Below, in pieces: positions 6,096 through 14,301 of a DNA stretch of 16,393 bases. Source of the DNA: Akkermansia muciniphila (lineage in GTDB: Bacteria; Verrucomicrobiota; Verrucomicrobiia; Limisphaerales; UBA9464); assembly GCA_945873715.1 (NCBI GenBank), contig CAMCFL010000014.1:1-16393 (forward strand), read 5' to 3'. The notes under the pieces were generated by a model that made no database searches, was not told the origin of the DNA, and was given only the letters and a program-made list of their open reading frames with translations. How positions within the stretch are numbered: the first letter of the stretch is position 1; every line of letters starts with the position of its first letter. The position numbers were made by a program, and so were the translations under genes.

Positions 6096-7274
6096 ATGTC
6101 CATCACCACCCGAAATTTCGTCGCTGAACATGTGTCTGGCATTCCCCGATCGGGGATTCGCGACTTCTTCGACATCGTCCAGAAGATGCCGGACGCCATT
6201 TCCCTTGGCGTTGGCGAGCCGGACTTCGTAACCCCTTGGCACATCCGGGAAGCAGCCATCTACGCGCTTGAGCGGGGCCGAACGCAGTACACCGCCAATC
6301 TTGGCCTCCTTCGACTGCGCGAGGCGATTTCGACCTACGTCGAGGGCAGATTTGGCGTTCGATACAATCCAAGCAGTCAGGTGCTGGTTGCCGTTGGCGT
6401 TTCCGAAGCGCTGGATCTCGCCCTGAGGGCGGTCCTTAATCCCGGCGACGAAGTCATCTACCACGAACCCTGCTACGTGAGTTACGCGCCCTCCGTCGTC
6501 CTGGCGCACGCCAAGCCGGTACCGGTTGCGTGCCGGGCGGAGGATGGGTTTGCGGTTACCGCCAAGGCCTTGGAGGCAGCGATCACGCCACGCTCCAAGG
6601 TTCTGATGCTCTCGTTCCCGACCAACCCAACCGGGGGCACGATGACGCGGGCTCAGCTGGAGGACGTGGCCACAGTAGTTCGGAAACACGACCTGCTCGT
6701 CCTCACCGACGAGATCTATTCCGAGCTCACCTTCGAGGGAGAACATGTTTCGATTGCCAGCCTGCCAGGCATGGCAGAACGAACGATTTTCCTGCACGGC
6801 TTCTCCAAGGCTTTTGCCATGACTGGCTTCCGGATTGGATACGCGTGCGGTCCAACCGAGCTGATTGAGGCCATGATGAAGGTTCACCAGTACTCTATCA
6901 TGTGTGCGAGCATCATTGCACAGGAGGCAGCCATTGAGGCGCTTGAGCACGGCGAAGCAGCGGCAGTCGAGATGCGTGACCAGTACAAGCTGAGGCGCAA
7001 CTTCATTGTCAGGGCGCTGAACGAAATGGGCCTTCCATGTCATCTCCCGCGGGGTTCCTTTTATGCATTTCCAGACATCCGCAGCACGGGCCTTGGTTCA
7101 AAGGACTTTGCCCTCCGGCTCCTCCAGGAAGAAAAGGTAGCGGCGGTTCCGGGAGGTGCCTTCGGAGCCAGCGGCGAGGGATTCCTGCGCATGTGCTTTG
7201 CCACTGCATTTGACCGGATCCAAATCGCCATGGAGCGGACCGAGCGCTTCGTTGAACGATGCCGCAAGGGATGA
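6096..7274 (+). CDS. Class I PLP-dependent aminotransferase (PatA/AlaT-like)
   Basis: The 392-residue protein is a complete fold-type I aminotransferase. Visible landmarks are SLGVGEPDF near residue 36, the YTANLGLLRLREAIS segment (65-79), VAVGVSEALDLAL, FPTNPTGG with the PLP-contacting Asn177, LTDEIYSE with Asp205 and Tyr208, and HGFSKAFAMTGFRIGY with the Schiff-base Lys238. The SKAFAMTGFRIGY form places it with the aspartate/alanine aminotransferases of subgroup I-gamma, cytosolic enzymes that swap amino groups between an amino acid and a 2-oxo acid. The exact substrate cannot be read from sequence. ATG 6096 starts where family members do; a TTG at 6039 in the same frame has no support. No Shine-Dalgarno sequence is obvious. 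It faces the kinase gene convergently, with a 44-base gap. A 388-codon open frame lies antisense to most of it and is treated as a shadow. Confidence 0.9.
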   Translation: MSITTRNFVAEHVSGIPRSGIRDFFDIVQKMPDAISLGVGEPDFVTPWHIREAAIYALERGRTQYTANLGLLRLREAISTYVEGRFGVRYNPSSQVLVAVGVSEALDLALRAVLNPGDEVIYHEPCYVSYAPSVVLAHAKPVPVACRAEDGFAVTAKALEAAITPRSKVLMLSFPTNPTGGTMTRAQLEDVATVVRKHDLLVLTDEIYSELTFEGEHVSIASLPGMAERTIFLHGFSKAFAMTGFRIGYACGPTELIEAMMKVHQYSIMCASIIAQEAAIEALEHGEAAAVEMRDQYKLRRNFIVRALNEMGLPCHLPRGSFYAFPDIRSTGLGSKDFALRLLQEEKVAAVPGGAFGASGEGFLRMCFATAFDRIQIAMERTERFVERCRKG

Positions 7275-7318
7275 CAGTGACGCGCCCTAGGATGGCATCA
7301 TGCCTGGCAGATCGGCGA

Positions 7319-10300
7319 TCAACGGTTGAGGAAAGATGCGGAGCGCCCCGGTCGGATGGGTGATTCGGCGAGACGCCTTGCATAGGCGGAGGGGTCCTCC
7401 CAAAACCCGCCTTCAAGTCTCCAATAGATTGGTTCGGTCGGGATTGAACCCAGACTCAGCGACTGGATCCGGTGACTGGAAACCGCGACGAAGGCGTGGT
7501 GGCCGGGTTGAGAAACCAGTGCGGTGATCGGGAAGTCCAAGTCGATTTGTGCGACCTCCCTCCACGTTGGGACATTCCAGAACCGGATCCTTCCATCATC
7601 TGCGCCAGTGATCAGCGACCGATTGTCTGCCAGAAAGGCCATCGCCGAGATGGGCCTCGGTTGGGCGTTCAAGTCGGCCACATTGGTGCGTTGGATCAGA
7701 TCGTGTACGACCATCCGCCCCGTTGAGAACCCGACGCTGACGAACCGCGAATCGCCCGAAAATGCGTGACTCGTGGGCTTGCCCATGGCGATGAGGCGCT
7801 GATCCCTTTGTCCGGGCTCGAAGAGGCCTGCCCCCGCGGCGGTGGCGAATAGGATCCAACGACCATCCGGCGAGATCTCGAAAGATCGAACATTGGCAAC
7901 CGGACCGGAAAGTTCGCGTGCATTGGGAGCGTGAACCACCCGGAGCTTCAAGTCCGTGCCCAGCGAGGCAAAATAGCTCCCGTCCTCAGCCATTTGGTCA
8001 GGTACCTTGCCGGACGAGGGATTCAACCGAAATTTCCCAATGGCTTTCTCGAGGCCGAAATCCCAGACCTCCATGTGACCGTCTGCAAACCACTGAAGGG
8101 TGAAGCTCCCATTCGGAGCGAACCTCGTGGTCCGCCCCGGTATGTGGATTGGAACGGCCTTGGGATCTGAAGTCAGCCACACTTGGGAAGAAGCGATTCC
8201 TCCCTGATTGAACGTCACCGAGACCCAGCGTCCGTCCGGAGAGTACACCAAGTGAGAGGGCGCGGCTTCTGCCGGATAGTCCCTCCACTCGGGAAGGACC
8301 TGAGTTCCCTCCCACGCCCACCTGCGAACCGTTCCATCACGGGAGGCGGTCAGCAAACCTTGGTCTGCCTCTAGGAAGCGGACCATTTCGACATGGTCAG
8401 TATGCCCCTGAAGGCTTGAAAGAACCGACCATTCGGGGGCCTCCCTTAGCACCAATCGCTGACCACCGCGGTCGACCGTCGCCAAGCGAAGCCCGTCCGG
8501 ACTCATGTAGAGCTGAGTTCCCCGCCAGTTTTGAAGTTGCTCTTCCCTCTCGATCCGGCCCGATCGGACATTACGGATCCGCAGGAGACCGTTGGCGTCG
8601 ACCGTGGCCAGTCGGTTTTGATCATGGGAGGTGGCACTCGCGATGCAGGGAGCCGCGCCTGATGGCGAAATCACGGTTCTCGCACACTTTGGCCGACCCG
8701 ACTCGCCCCATTCCCATGCCGTGGCGAAAGCCCCCAGCCCACGAAGCAAGTGGGTTGAGGACCAATGGATGCCGTTTTCCCCTGAGCCACCCTCAACCCT
8801 GACCACTTTCCGGCTTGGCCACTCCAGAACGCGAACCTCGTTTGAACCGCCCTGCATCGATATCGCAGCAGCAATACGGGACCCATCGGCGTCCACAGCC
8901 AGGTGGAGAACCGGCTCTGGCCAGATCCGTTCGATGTGCCCGGAGGTGAGGCTCACCCGGGCTAGTCCCTGATCATCACCGATCCAAGCATCTCCCGTGA
9001 GTGGATCCGGTTCAACATGGCGCCGCCCGATGGTCCGACCGAGCGGGTACTCACTCACGACAAGCCCTCCGGCGATCGGGACGACGCGGAGCTTGTTTTC
9101 TGTGACTACCAGCAGGTGAGTACGGGTGGGTGATGGAGCCGCATCCAGCACCGGATCGGCTCCCTGCCAGCTGATGATTCCTCCGGAACCCGTGGAACGT
9201 CGGCGCAGGAGGTGCCATTCGAACCCTCGCCGATCTTCGGTGTCATTGGCGGGCGTCAGACCGTCCAGAAGCCTGCTCGCTGTTCGACTGTCACCTTCAG
9301 CGAGGGCCTTGCTCGCCAAACTCACGTCCGCGATGTAGCGGCTGGTCTGAAGTTCATCGCGCCGGAGCTTCGCTTCCCGAATCGCGTCCTCCCGATGATT
9401 GGCTGCCAAAACCCAGCCCACCAGCAGTGCTCCGGACAGGAGGAGAGAAAGGGAACCAAGGATCGCCATGCCAGGCTCCCTGAGCGCCCAACGCCATGAC
9501 AGTTGGAGCGATCCAAGCGGTCGTGTGACCAACGGTTGGCCTCTCAACGCTCGCTCAAGCTCGGCAGCCAGTTGCCCAGTGGTCGCAAATCGATCGCCGG
9601 GATTCTTGGCCAGACACTTCTGGACGATCTGATCGAGGCCATCCGAGACGTCCGGATTCAGGGAACTCGGAGCAACGGGCCTTGAATTGATCACCTGCTG
9701 AAGCGTCGCCGATATCGAATCCCCTGAGAACGGTGGACGCCCTGTGAGCGCATAAAAGAGCACACCACCGAGGCCGTAAACATCGCTTCGGATCCCTGCG
9801 GTCCTTCGACGACCGGCCACCTGCTCCGGTGCCATGAAGCAGGGTGATCCAAGAATCTCACCGGTAAGGGTCAGGTCATCCTCTGGGTCGAGCAGCTTGG
9901 CGAGACCGAAGTCGGTGACATATGACTCACCCGAATCCGCCAGCAGGATGTTGGATGGCTTCAGATCCCGATGGAGTACGCCTTGGTCATGGGCGTGATG
10001 GATCGCGAGGGCCGCGGATCGCACCAGCGCGGCGGCGGCGTGGGGAGACATCGGGCGGTCCCGGGCAAGGGTACCGAGATCCTGGCCTGCGATATAGTCC
10101 ATCGAGAAGAAGGGAATCCCCTCCTGATCACCCACTTCGTGGACTCCGATGATCTGGGGATGCCGAAGGCGTGACGCGAGGTTGGCCTCGGCGCGGAATC
10201 GCGCCAGGCGGACCGGATCGGATGCAAGCCCGGGAGGCAGAAGCTTGATCGCTACTTGTCGCCCAAGTGAACGTTGGGTGGCGAGCCAGACGATGCCCAT

Positions 10301-10522
10301 TCCACCACGGGCAATCTCATGGATGAGGTCGTAGTCACCGAGTCGTCGGGGTGGCTGAAAATCCCGTCGCATGGGCGTCGACAGTCGGGGACTCTCGCCA
10401 GCAACCGCGAAGAGACAGGCTGGACACAGCCCTCCGAGACCAAGCGGGCTGGGCCCTGTTCGGGGGTTACCACAACGAGCACAGGTACATTGGGGTGTGG
10501 AGCTCATTATTGGAGGGGTCAT
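7319..10522 (-). CDS. Transmembrane Ser/Thr protein kinase with zinc-ribbon-like N-terminus and WD40-like C-terminal region
   Basis: This 1067-residue, four-part protein starts with a Cys cluster (Cys12, 14, 17, 33, 36), like a small zinc ribbon. A Hanks-type kinase domain follows (about 64-325): glycine loop ARGGMG, Lys93 in VAIKLL, catalytic HRDLKPSN (184-191), DFG (204-206) and APE (231-233). All catalytic residues are present. A single membrane span is near 353-374. The remaining ~690 residues start with a helical ARLL...DRRGFEWHLL type segment, then irregular beta-propeller repeats; the clearest are LQGHTDHVEMVRFL...DGTVRRW and PISAMAFL...DGRIRFWNV. The predicted topology puts the kinase in the cytoplasm and the propeller outside it. 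It lies 42 bases downstream of the ECF-like sigma gene on the same strand, so the two are probably co-transcribed. The start may be ATG 10522 or ATG 10507; neither has a clear ribosome-binding site. Substrates are unknown; the sigma factor is a candidate. Confidence 0.93.
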   Translation of the reverse strand: MTPPIMSSTPQCTCARCGNPRTGPSPLGLGGLCPACLFAVAGESPRLSTPMRRDFQPPRRLGDYDLIHEIARGGMGIVWLATQRSLGRQVAIKLLPPGLASDPVRLARFRAEANLASRLRHPQIIGVHEVGDQEGIPFFSMDYIAGQDLGTLARDRPMSPHAAAALVRSAALAIHHAHDQGVLHRDLKPSNILLADSGESYVTDFGLAKLLDPEDDLTLTGEILGSPCFMAPEQVAGRRRTAGIRSDVYGLGGVLFYALTGRPPFSGDSISATLQQVINSRPVAPSSLNPDVSDGLDQIVQKCLAKNPGDRFATTGQLAAELERALRGQPLVTRPLGSLQLSWRWALREPGMAILGSLSLLLSGALLVGWVLAANHREDAIREAKLRRDELQTSRYIADVSLASKALAEGDSRTASRLLDGLTPANDTEDRRGFEWHLLRRRSTGSGGIISWQGADPVLDAAPSPTRTHLLVVTENKLRVVPIAGGLVVSEYPLGRTIGRRHVEPDPLTGDAWIGDDQGLARVSLTSGHIERIWPEPVLHLAVDADGSRIAAAISMQGGSNEVRVLEWPSRKVVRVEGGSGENGIHWSSTHLLRGLGAFATAWEWGESGRPKCARTVISPSGAAPCIASATSHDQNRLATVDANGLLRIRNVRSGRIEREEQLQNWRGTQLYMSPDGLRLATVDRGGQRLVLREAPEWSVLSSLQGHTDHVEMVRFLEADQGLLTASRDGTVRRWAWEGTQVLPEWRDYPAEAAPSHLVYSPDGRWVSVTFNQGGIASSQVWLTSDPKAVPIHIPGRTTRFAPNGSFTLQWFADGHMEVWDFGLEKAIGKFRLNPSSGKVPDQMAEDGSYFASLGTDLKLRVVHAPNARELSGPVANVRSFEISPDGRWILFATAAGAGLFEPGQRDQRLIAMGKPTSHAFSGDSRFVSVGFSTGRMVVHDLIQRTNVADLNAQPRPISAMAFLADNRSLITGADDGRIRFWNVPTWREVAQIDLDFPITALVSQPGHHAFVAVSSHRIQSLSLGSIPTEPIYWRLEGGFWEDPSAYARRLAESPIRPGRSASFLNR

Positions 10523-10564
10523 GGGGTAACAGATCCCGTTGAAAGCGGAACCGCCCTGATGGAG

Positions 10565-11338
10565 TCAGTCAGCGCTGGGAACTTTCACCCTCAATACATT
10601 CTGGAGATGCAAGATCTCGGCATCCACTTCCGCCTCATCGGACGGATCCGGAAGGGTGGAGGCTACCGTATCGCGGATCCTCTCGCGGAAGCGCTGTCGG
10701 ATGCGGAACGCTGCGACCTTGATGGCGCCCTCGGTCGTACCGAGGGACGCGGCGATTTGACCGTAGGATTCTGCGTCGGAATCTCCCCAGACCGCAGGGA
10801 TGACGGCTTCGAACAATTCAATCTGTCGGGCTCGAAGGTAGTCGTTACGAACGGCGTCCACGGCCTTCTCGAGCAAGCGGGTTGCCCAGCGTCGCTCGAA
10901 CAATACATCCGGAGACTCTTGGGTGGCTGGCTCGCGCGCGAAGAGTTGCTCTTCGGGTGCACAGTCGAAGGACAGATTTGCGGAGCCAGATCCTCGCTTC
11001 ATCCGGTTGTTGCGCCGCCACTCGTTGACCAAGAAATTCTTCAGACTGGACAAAAGGAACGTACGGAAGCGCCCCCGCGATTGATCGGCACTTCCGAAAC
11101 GTCCGTTTGCCAACAGTCGCTCGAAGAATGCCTGAGTCAGATCCTGAGCGTCGGCTGGCTGTTGCCCCGTCCGGCGAACGTAGGCGTAGAGTGGCGGCCA
11201 GTAGGCGCGACACAGTTTCTCTAGGGCCGCTTCGGCTTCAGGCGTACCGGATCCACCGGCACAGATAACGACGCTCCAGTGCGTCGTCGCGAATGGGGAT
11301 GCAAGAGGGGGCATCGCGTCGGACAATCCTGGATTCAT
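10565..11338 (-). CDS. ECF-like RNA polymerase sigma factor, kinase-associated
   Basis: This 257-residue sigma-70-family protein would direct RNA polymerase to a set of stress or envelope promoters. The N-terminus has the FATTHWSVV motif (17-25) typical of planctomycete/verrucomicrobial ECF-like factors. Region 2 spans about 35-110 (LCRAYWPPLYAYVRR, DAQDLTQAFFERLL, RFRTFLLSSLKNFLVNEWRR). Region 4 spans about 150-222, with the helix-turn-helix SYGQIAASLGTTEGAIKVAA. ATG 11338 is preferred over 11434 because AAGGAG (11356-11351) lies upstream and the FATTHWSVV motif then falls near the start. No anti-sigma gene is adjacent; the kinase gene comes instead, matching the known kinase-linked ECF groups of planctomycetes. 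I infer that regulation works by phosphorylation or a kinase-mediated signal. It is divergent from mutS, with 138 bases between. Confidence 0.92.
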   Translation of the reverse strand: MNPGLSDAMPPLASPFATTHWSVVICAGGSGTPEAEAALEKLCRAYWPPLYAYVRRTGQQPADAQDLTQAFFERLLANGRFGSADQSRGRFRTFLLSSLKNFLVNEWRRNNRMKRGSGSANLSFDCAPEEQLFAREPATQESPDVLFERRWATRLLEKAVDAVRNDYLRARQIELFEAVIPAVWGDSDAESYGQIAASLGTTEGAIKVAAFRIRQRFRERIRDTVASTLPDPSDEAEVDAEILHLQNVLRVKVPSAD

Positions 11339-11350
11339 GAAATTTTCGGA

Positions 11351-11356
11351 CTCCTT
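11351..11356 (-). promoter_or_regulatory. Ribosome-binding site of the sigma factor gene
   Basis: AAGGAG on the minus strand, 12 bases before the ATG at 11338. It is the only clear Shine-Dalgarno sequence found for a gene in this window and it decides the start in favour of 11338 over 11434. The spacing is on the long side. Confidence 0.55.
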
Positions 11357-11404
11357 GGGCAGGGATCTTGTAATGTAATGCCGTACGCTTGGCCAGTGAG
11401 AGTT

Positions 11405-11427
11405 TGGAAAAAGTTTTGGTCTTTCCA
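11405..11427. promoter_or_regulatory. Inverted repeat in the sigma/mutS divergent region
   Basis: TGGAAA (11405-11410) and TTTCCA (11422-11427) form a 6-bp inverted repeat with an 11-base spacer, the only A/T-rich symmetric element in the 138-base gap between the two divergent genes. It could be an operator or part of a promoter. I could not assign -35/-10 boxes on either strand. Confidence 0.2.
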
Positions 11428-11476
11428 GCGCCAAGCTGGGCGACGGCGGCGCTGAAGCCTAGGCTACTAACAGCAC

Positions 11477-14158
11477 ATGGGAGGACACGAAGTCACACTC
11501 ACGCCGATGATGGCGCAGTACCGGCGAATCAAAGCCGAGCTGCCGAAGGATGCCCTGCTGTTGTTCAGGCTGGGTGATTTCTACGAGATGTTCTTTGAGG
11601 ACGCCCAAGTGGGAGCGCAGTTGCTGAACGTATCGCTCACCCAGCGAGGGGGGATTCCGATGTGTGGAATTCCCTACCACGCCGCAAACGGCTACATCGC
11701 GCGAATCCTCCGGGCAGGGCGAAAGGTCGCCGTCTGCGACCAGACGGAAGAAGCCAAGCCGGGCAAGTTGGTGCAAAGGGATGTGACCGCCATCCTTTCG
11801 CCCGGGACCCATTTTGATGACCGACTGTTGAGCGCAGACCGGAACAACTTCCTGGCGGGTGTGGCCAGAATCGGGAGCGAGTACGGATTGGCCGTGGTGG
11901 ATTTGACCACCGGGGACTTCCGTGTCACCGAGCTACCCGAGGGGCGGGCACTTCTTGCTGAACTGGATCGGCTCCGTCCGGCTGAGCTGATCCTGCCAGC
12001 GGGATCATCGGTGTTGTTGGAATTGCTCGAGAATGGTTCGGACAGGCAGGAATCGACGCCGGTTCGGGGAACACCGGGGAGGCTCTCCAGTGGGGGGATT
12101 CTCATCGGCTACGACGACTGGACCTTCCTGCCGGAGACGGCCGTCCACACGCTTCAGGAGCACTTCAAGGTCGCGTCGCTGGATGGCTACGGTTTGCGGG
12201 GAAAAGCCGCAGCGGTCGCCGCGGCAGGGGCTGTCCTCCACTATCTGGGCCAGCACCTCCGCCGGGATCTGACCCACCTCACCCGGATGACCTCGTACAC
12301 GGTGTCCGACTTTCTAATCCTGGATGCGACCTCCATCCGCAATCTAGAGATTTTGGAACCGCTTCATTCGGAGGGGAGTCGCAAAACAACGCTGCTGGGG
12401 GCAATGAATCATACCGTGACGCCGATGGGCGCTCGACGGCTGCGTGACTGGCTGACACAACCTTTGTCTTCCGTCGCGGCGATCGTGGAAAGGCAGGAGG
12501 CCGTTGAGGCTTGGATGAGGTCCGGTTCTGGCCTGACGGAATTCCGTGCGGGTCTCCGGGAAGTACGGGATCTGGAACGAACGCTGGGTCGATTGAGCCT
12601 TTCCTCCGGGAACGGGCGGGATCTGGTAGCTCTTCGACTCGCGCTCCGCCAGGTCCCAGGCATCCGGGCAATCGTCGAGTTGGTCGGAAGTCGGAGGGAG
12701 GGTGAAGGAAGAGATGAAACTTCATCCCTGCTGTCCCGATTGGCTGCCCAGCTTCAGTCGCTTCCAGTGTTGGTGGAATTGTTGGAACGCTCGATCGTTG
12801 ACGACCCGCCCCTGGGGGTGAAGGAGGGCGGATTGATTCGGGACGGATTCAACGAGGACCTAGACGAATTGAGGCGGGCGTCCAAGGGAGGAAAGGACTG
12901 GCTTGCTCAGCTCCAACAGGATGAGTCGATCCGGAGCGGCATTCCGAACCTCAAGATCGGGTTCAATTCGGTCTTTGGTTACTACCTCGAAGTCACCAAG
13001 GCTCAGCTCTCGAAGGTTCCGCCCGAGTACATCCGCAAACAGACCGTGGCCAACGGGGAGCGATTCATCACTCCCGAGCTGAAGGCGATGGAGCAAAAGA
13101 TCCTCGGGGCTCAGGAACGAGCAGCAAAATTGGAGTACCAACTCTTTCAACATCTACGGGAAGAGGTCCTTGCGAACCTGATATCGTGTCAGGAGACAGC
13201 TGCGGCCGGGTCGCAGCTGGATGTCCTCACCGCCTTCGCTGAAGTCGCGAAGACTTACGGACACTGTCGTCCGGAGATCCGAGATGAAGGTCAATTGATC
13301 CTTGAGGATGGGCGACACCCGGTGCTGGAGCAGGCACTGGCGGGAGATCGATTTGTTCCAAACGACACCGGACTCGACCTAACCGAGCGCCAGATCATGC
13401 TGATTACCGGGCCCAACATGGCCGGGAAAAGTACCTACATCCGACAAGTGGCGCTTCTGACCCTTTTGGCACATATCGGTGCGTATCTCCCCGCCAAGAG
13501 GGCTCGGGTTGATCTGGTCGACCGAATCTTCACCCGGATCGGGGCGGCGGATGATCTGGCTCGGGGCCAGAGCACCTTCATGGTGGAAATGAATGAAACC
13601 GCCAACATCCTCAACAACGCCTCGCGCCGATCGCTGGTCATCCTCGATGAGATCGGGAGAGGAACGAGCACCTTTGACGGACTCAGCCTGGCCTGGAGCA
13701 TTGTGGAGCACCTGCATCACCACGTGGGGGCAAAAACCCTGTTTGCGACGCACTACCATGAGCTGACCGAGTTGGGACTCAATCCGTCTGACGCGAGCTC
13801 CCATTCCCCGGTCCGGCTTGGGAGAACCCGGAACTTTCACGTAGCGGTCCGCGAGTACAACGACCAGATCATCTTCCTCAGGAAGGTTGTTCCGGGCGGG
13901 ACAGACAAAAGCTACGGCATTCAGGTGGCCCGCTTGGCCGGCGTCCCGAAAAGCGTCATTGATCGGTCCAAAGAGATCCTCCGGATCCTCGAAGAGGCCG
14001 AGCTCAACCTTCAACAGGCGGTGGGCCCCGCCGACGCCGGCGTGCCCAGCTCCGCCAGTTCCGTCGAGAAGCCGGTGCGGCGGCGTTCGGATCGGGATCG
14101 CCTGCGAACCTTGGCCCCGTCCCACCAGCTCGACCTCTTCGGAAATTCCTCCGGCTAG
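11477..14158 (+). CDS. mutS: DNA mismatch repair protein MutS
   Basis: The 893-residue protein is full-length MutS, the dimeric ATPase that finds mismatches and small loops and recruits MutL. The mismatch-reading Phe-x-Glu motif is intact (GDFYEMFFEDA, Phe35 and Glu37). Connector and core domains follow, with LDATSIRNLEIL near 282-293 and a NHTVTPMGARRLRDWL segment. The clamp/core region contains GIPNLKIGFNSVFGYYLEVT. The ATPase domain has Walker A GPNMAGKST (645-653, Lys651), Walker B LVILDEIGRGTSTFDG with Asp724/Glu725, and FATHYHELT with His759. The C-terminus ends SHQLDLFGNSSG; QLDLF (884-888) fits the consensus for beta-clamp binding. ATG 11477 fits the family start (LTPMMAQYRRIKAE follows), although no Shine-Dalgarno sequence is seen. 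A strong terminator lies downstream. No mutL is in the window. Confidence 0.97.
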   Translation: MGGHEVTLTPMMAQYRRIKAELPKDALLLFRLGDFYEMFFEDAQVGAQLLNVSLTQRGGIPMCGIPYHAANGYIARILRAGRKVAVCDQTEEAKPGKLVQRDVTAILSPGTHFDDRLLSADRNNFLAGVARIGSEYGLAVVDLTTGDFRVTELPEGRALLAELDRLRPAELILPAGSSVLLELLENGSDRQESTPVRGTPGRLSSGGILIGYDDWTFLPETAVHTLQEHFKVASLDGYGLRGKAAAVAAAGAVLHYLGQHLRRDLTHLTRMTSYTVSDFLILDATSIRNLEILEPLHSEGSRKTTLLGAMNHTVTPMGARRLRDWLTQPLSSVAAIVERQEAVEAWMRSGSGLTEFRAGLREVRDLERTLGRLSLSSGNGRDLVALRLALRQVPGIRAIVELVGSRREGEGRDETSSLLSRLAAQLQSLPVLVELLERSIVDDPPLGVKEGGLIRDGFNEDLDELRRASKGGKDWLAQLQQDESIRSGIPNLKIGFNSVFGYYLEVTKAQLSKVPPEYIRKQTVANGERFITPELKAMEQKILGAQERAAKLEYQLFQHLREEVLANLISCQETAAAGSQLDVLTAFAEVAKTYGHCRPEIRDEGQLILEDGRHPVLEQALAGDRFVPNDTGLDLTERQIMLITGPNMAGKSTYIRQVALLTLLAHIGAYLPAKRARVDLVDRIFTRIGAADDLARGQSTFMVEMNETANILNNASRRSLVILDEIGRGTSTFDGLSLAWSIVEHLHHHVGAKTLFATHYHELTELGLNPSDASSHSPVRLGRTRNFHVAVREYNDQIIFLRKVVPGGTDKSYGIQVARLAGVPKSVIDRSKEILRILEEAELNLQQAVGPADAGVPSSASSVEKPVRRRSDRDRLRTLAPSHQLDLFGNSSG

Positions 14159-14203
14159 GGGTCCCTCCGCGCAAGGCCGCCGACGGGCTGGAGGCGAAAA
14201 GTG

Positions 14204-14245
14204 CAAGAGCCCCGAGTTGCCTCGGGGCTCTTGTTCTTTTTTTTT
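14204..14245 (+). terminator. Intrinsic terminator of mutS
   Basis: A perfect 13-bp stem (CAAGAGCCCCGAG 14204-14216, loop TTGC, CTCGGGGCTCTTG 14221-14233) is followed by ttcttttttttt on the plus strand. It begins 46 bases after the mutS stop. On the minus strand the same stem is followed by CACTTTTCGCC, a weak U-tract, so it may also help end the convergent kinase transcript. Confidence 0.95.
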
Positions 14246-14301
14246 CTCAGTCTGGACATCCGTCACCGGCTGCTTCGGGACCGATGGTACAAGAGTACGG
14301 G

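Noticed and set aside
5877..7043. 388-codon minus-strand open frame antisense to the aminotransferase
   Set aside because: It lies opposite a gene with intact catalytic motifs, shows no recognisable domain and has the composition expected of a mirror frame in GC-rich coding DNA.
7275..7318. Terminator between the convergent aminotransferase and kinase genes
   Set aside because: Only a 4-bp GGCA/TGCC stem is present with no T-run, which is too weak to call.
10274..11224. 316-codon plus-strand frame opposite the kinase start and sigma factor
   Set aside because: Both minus-strand genes have clear family motifs; this frame has none.
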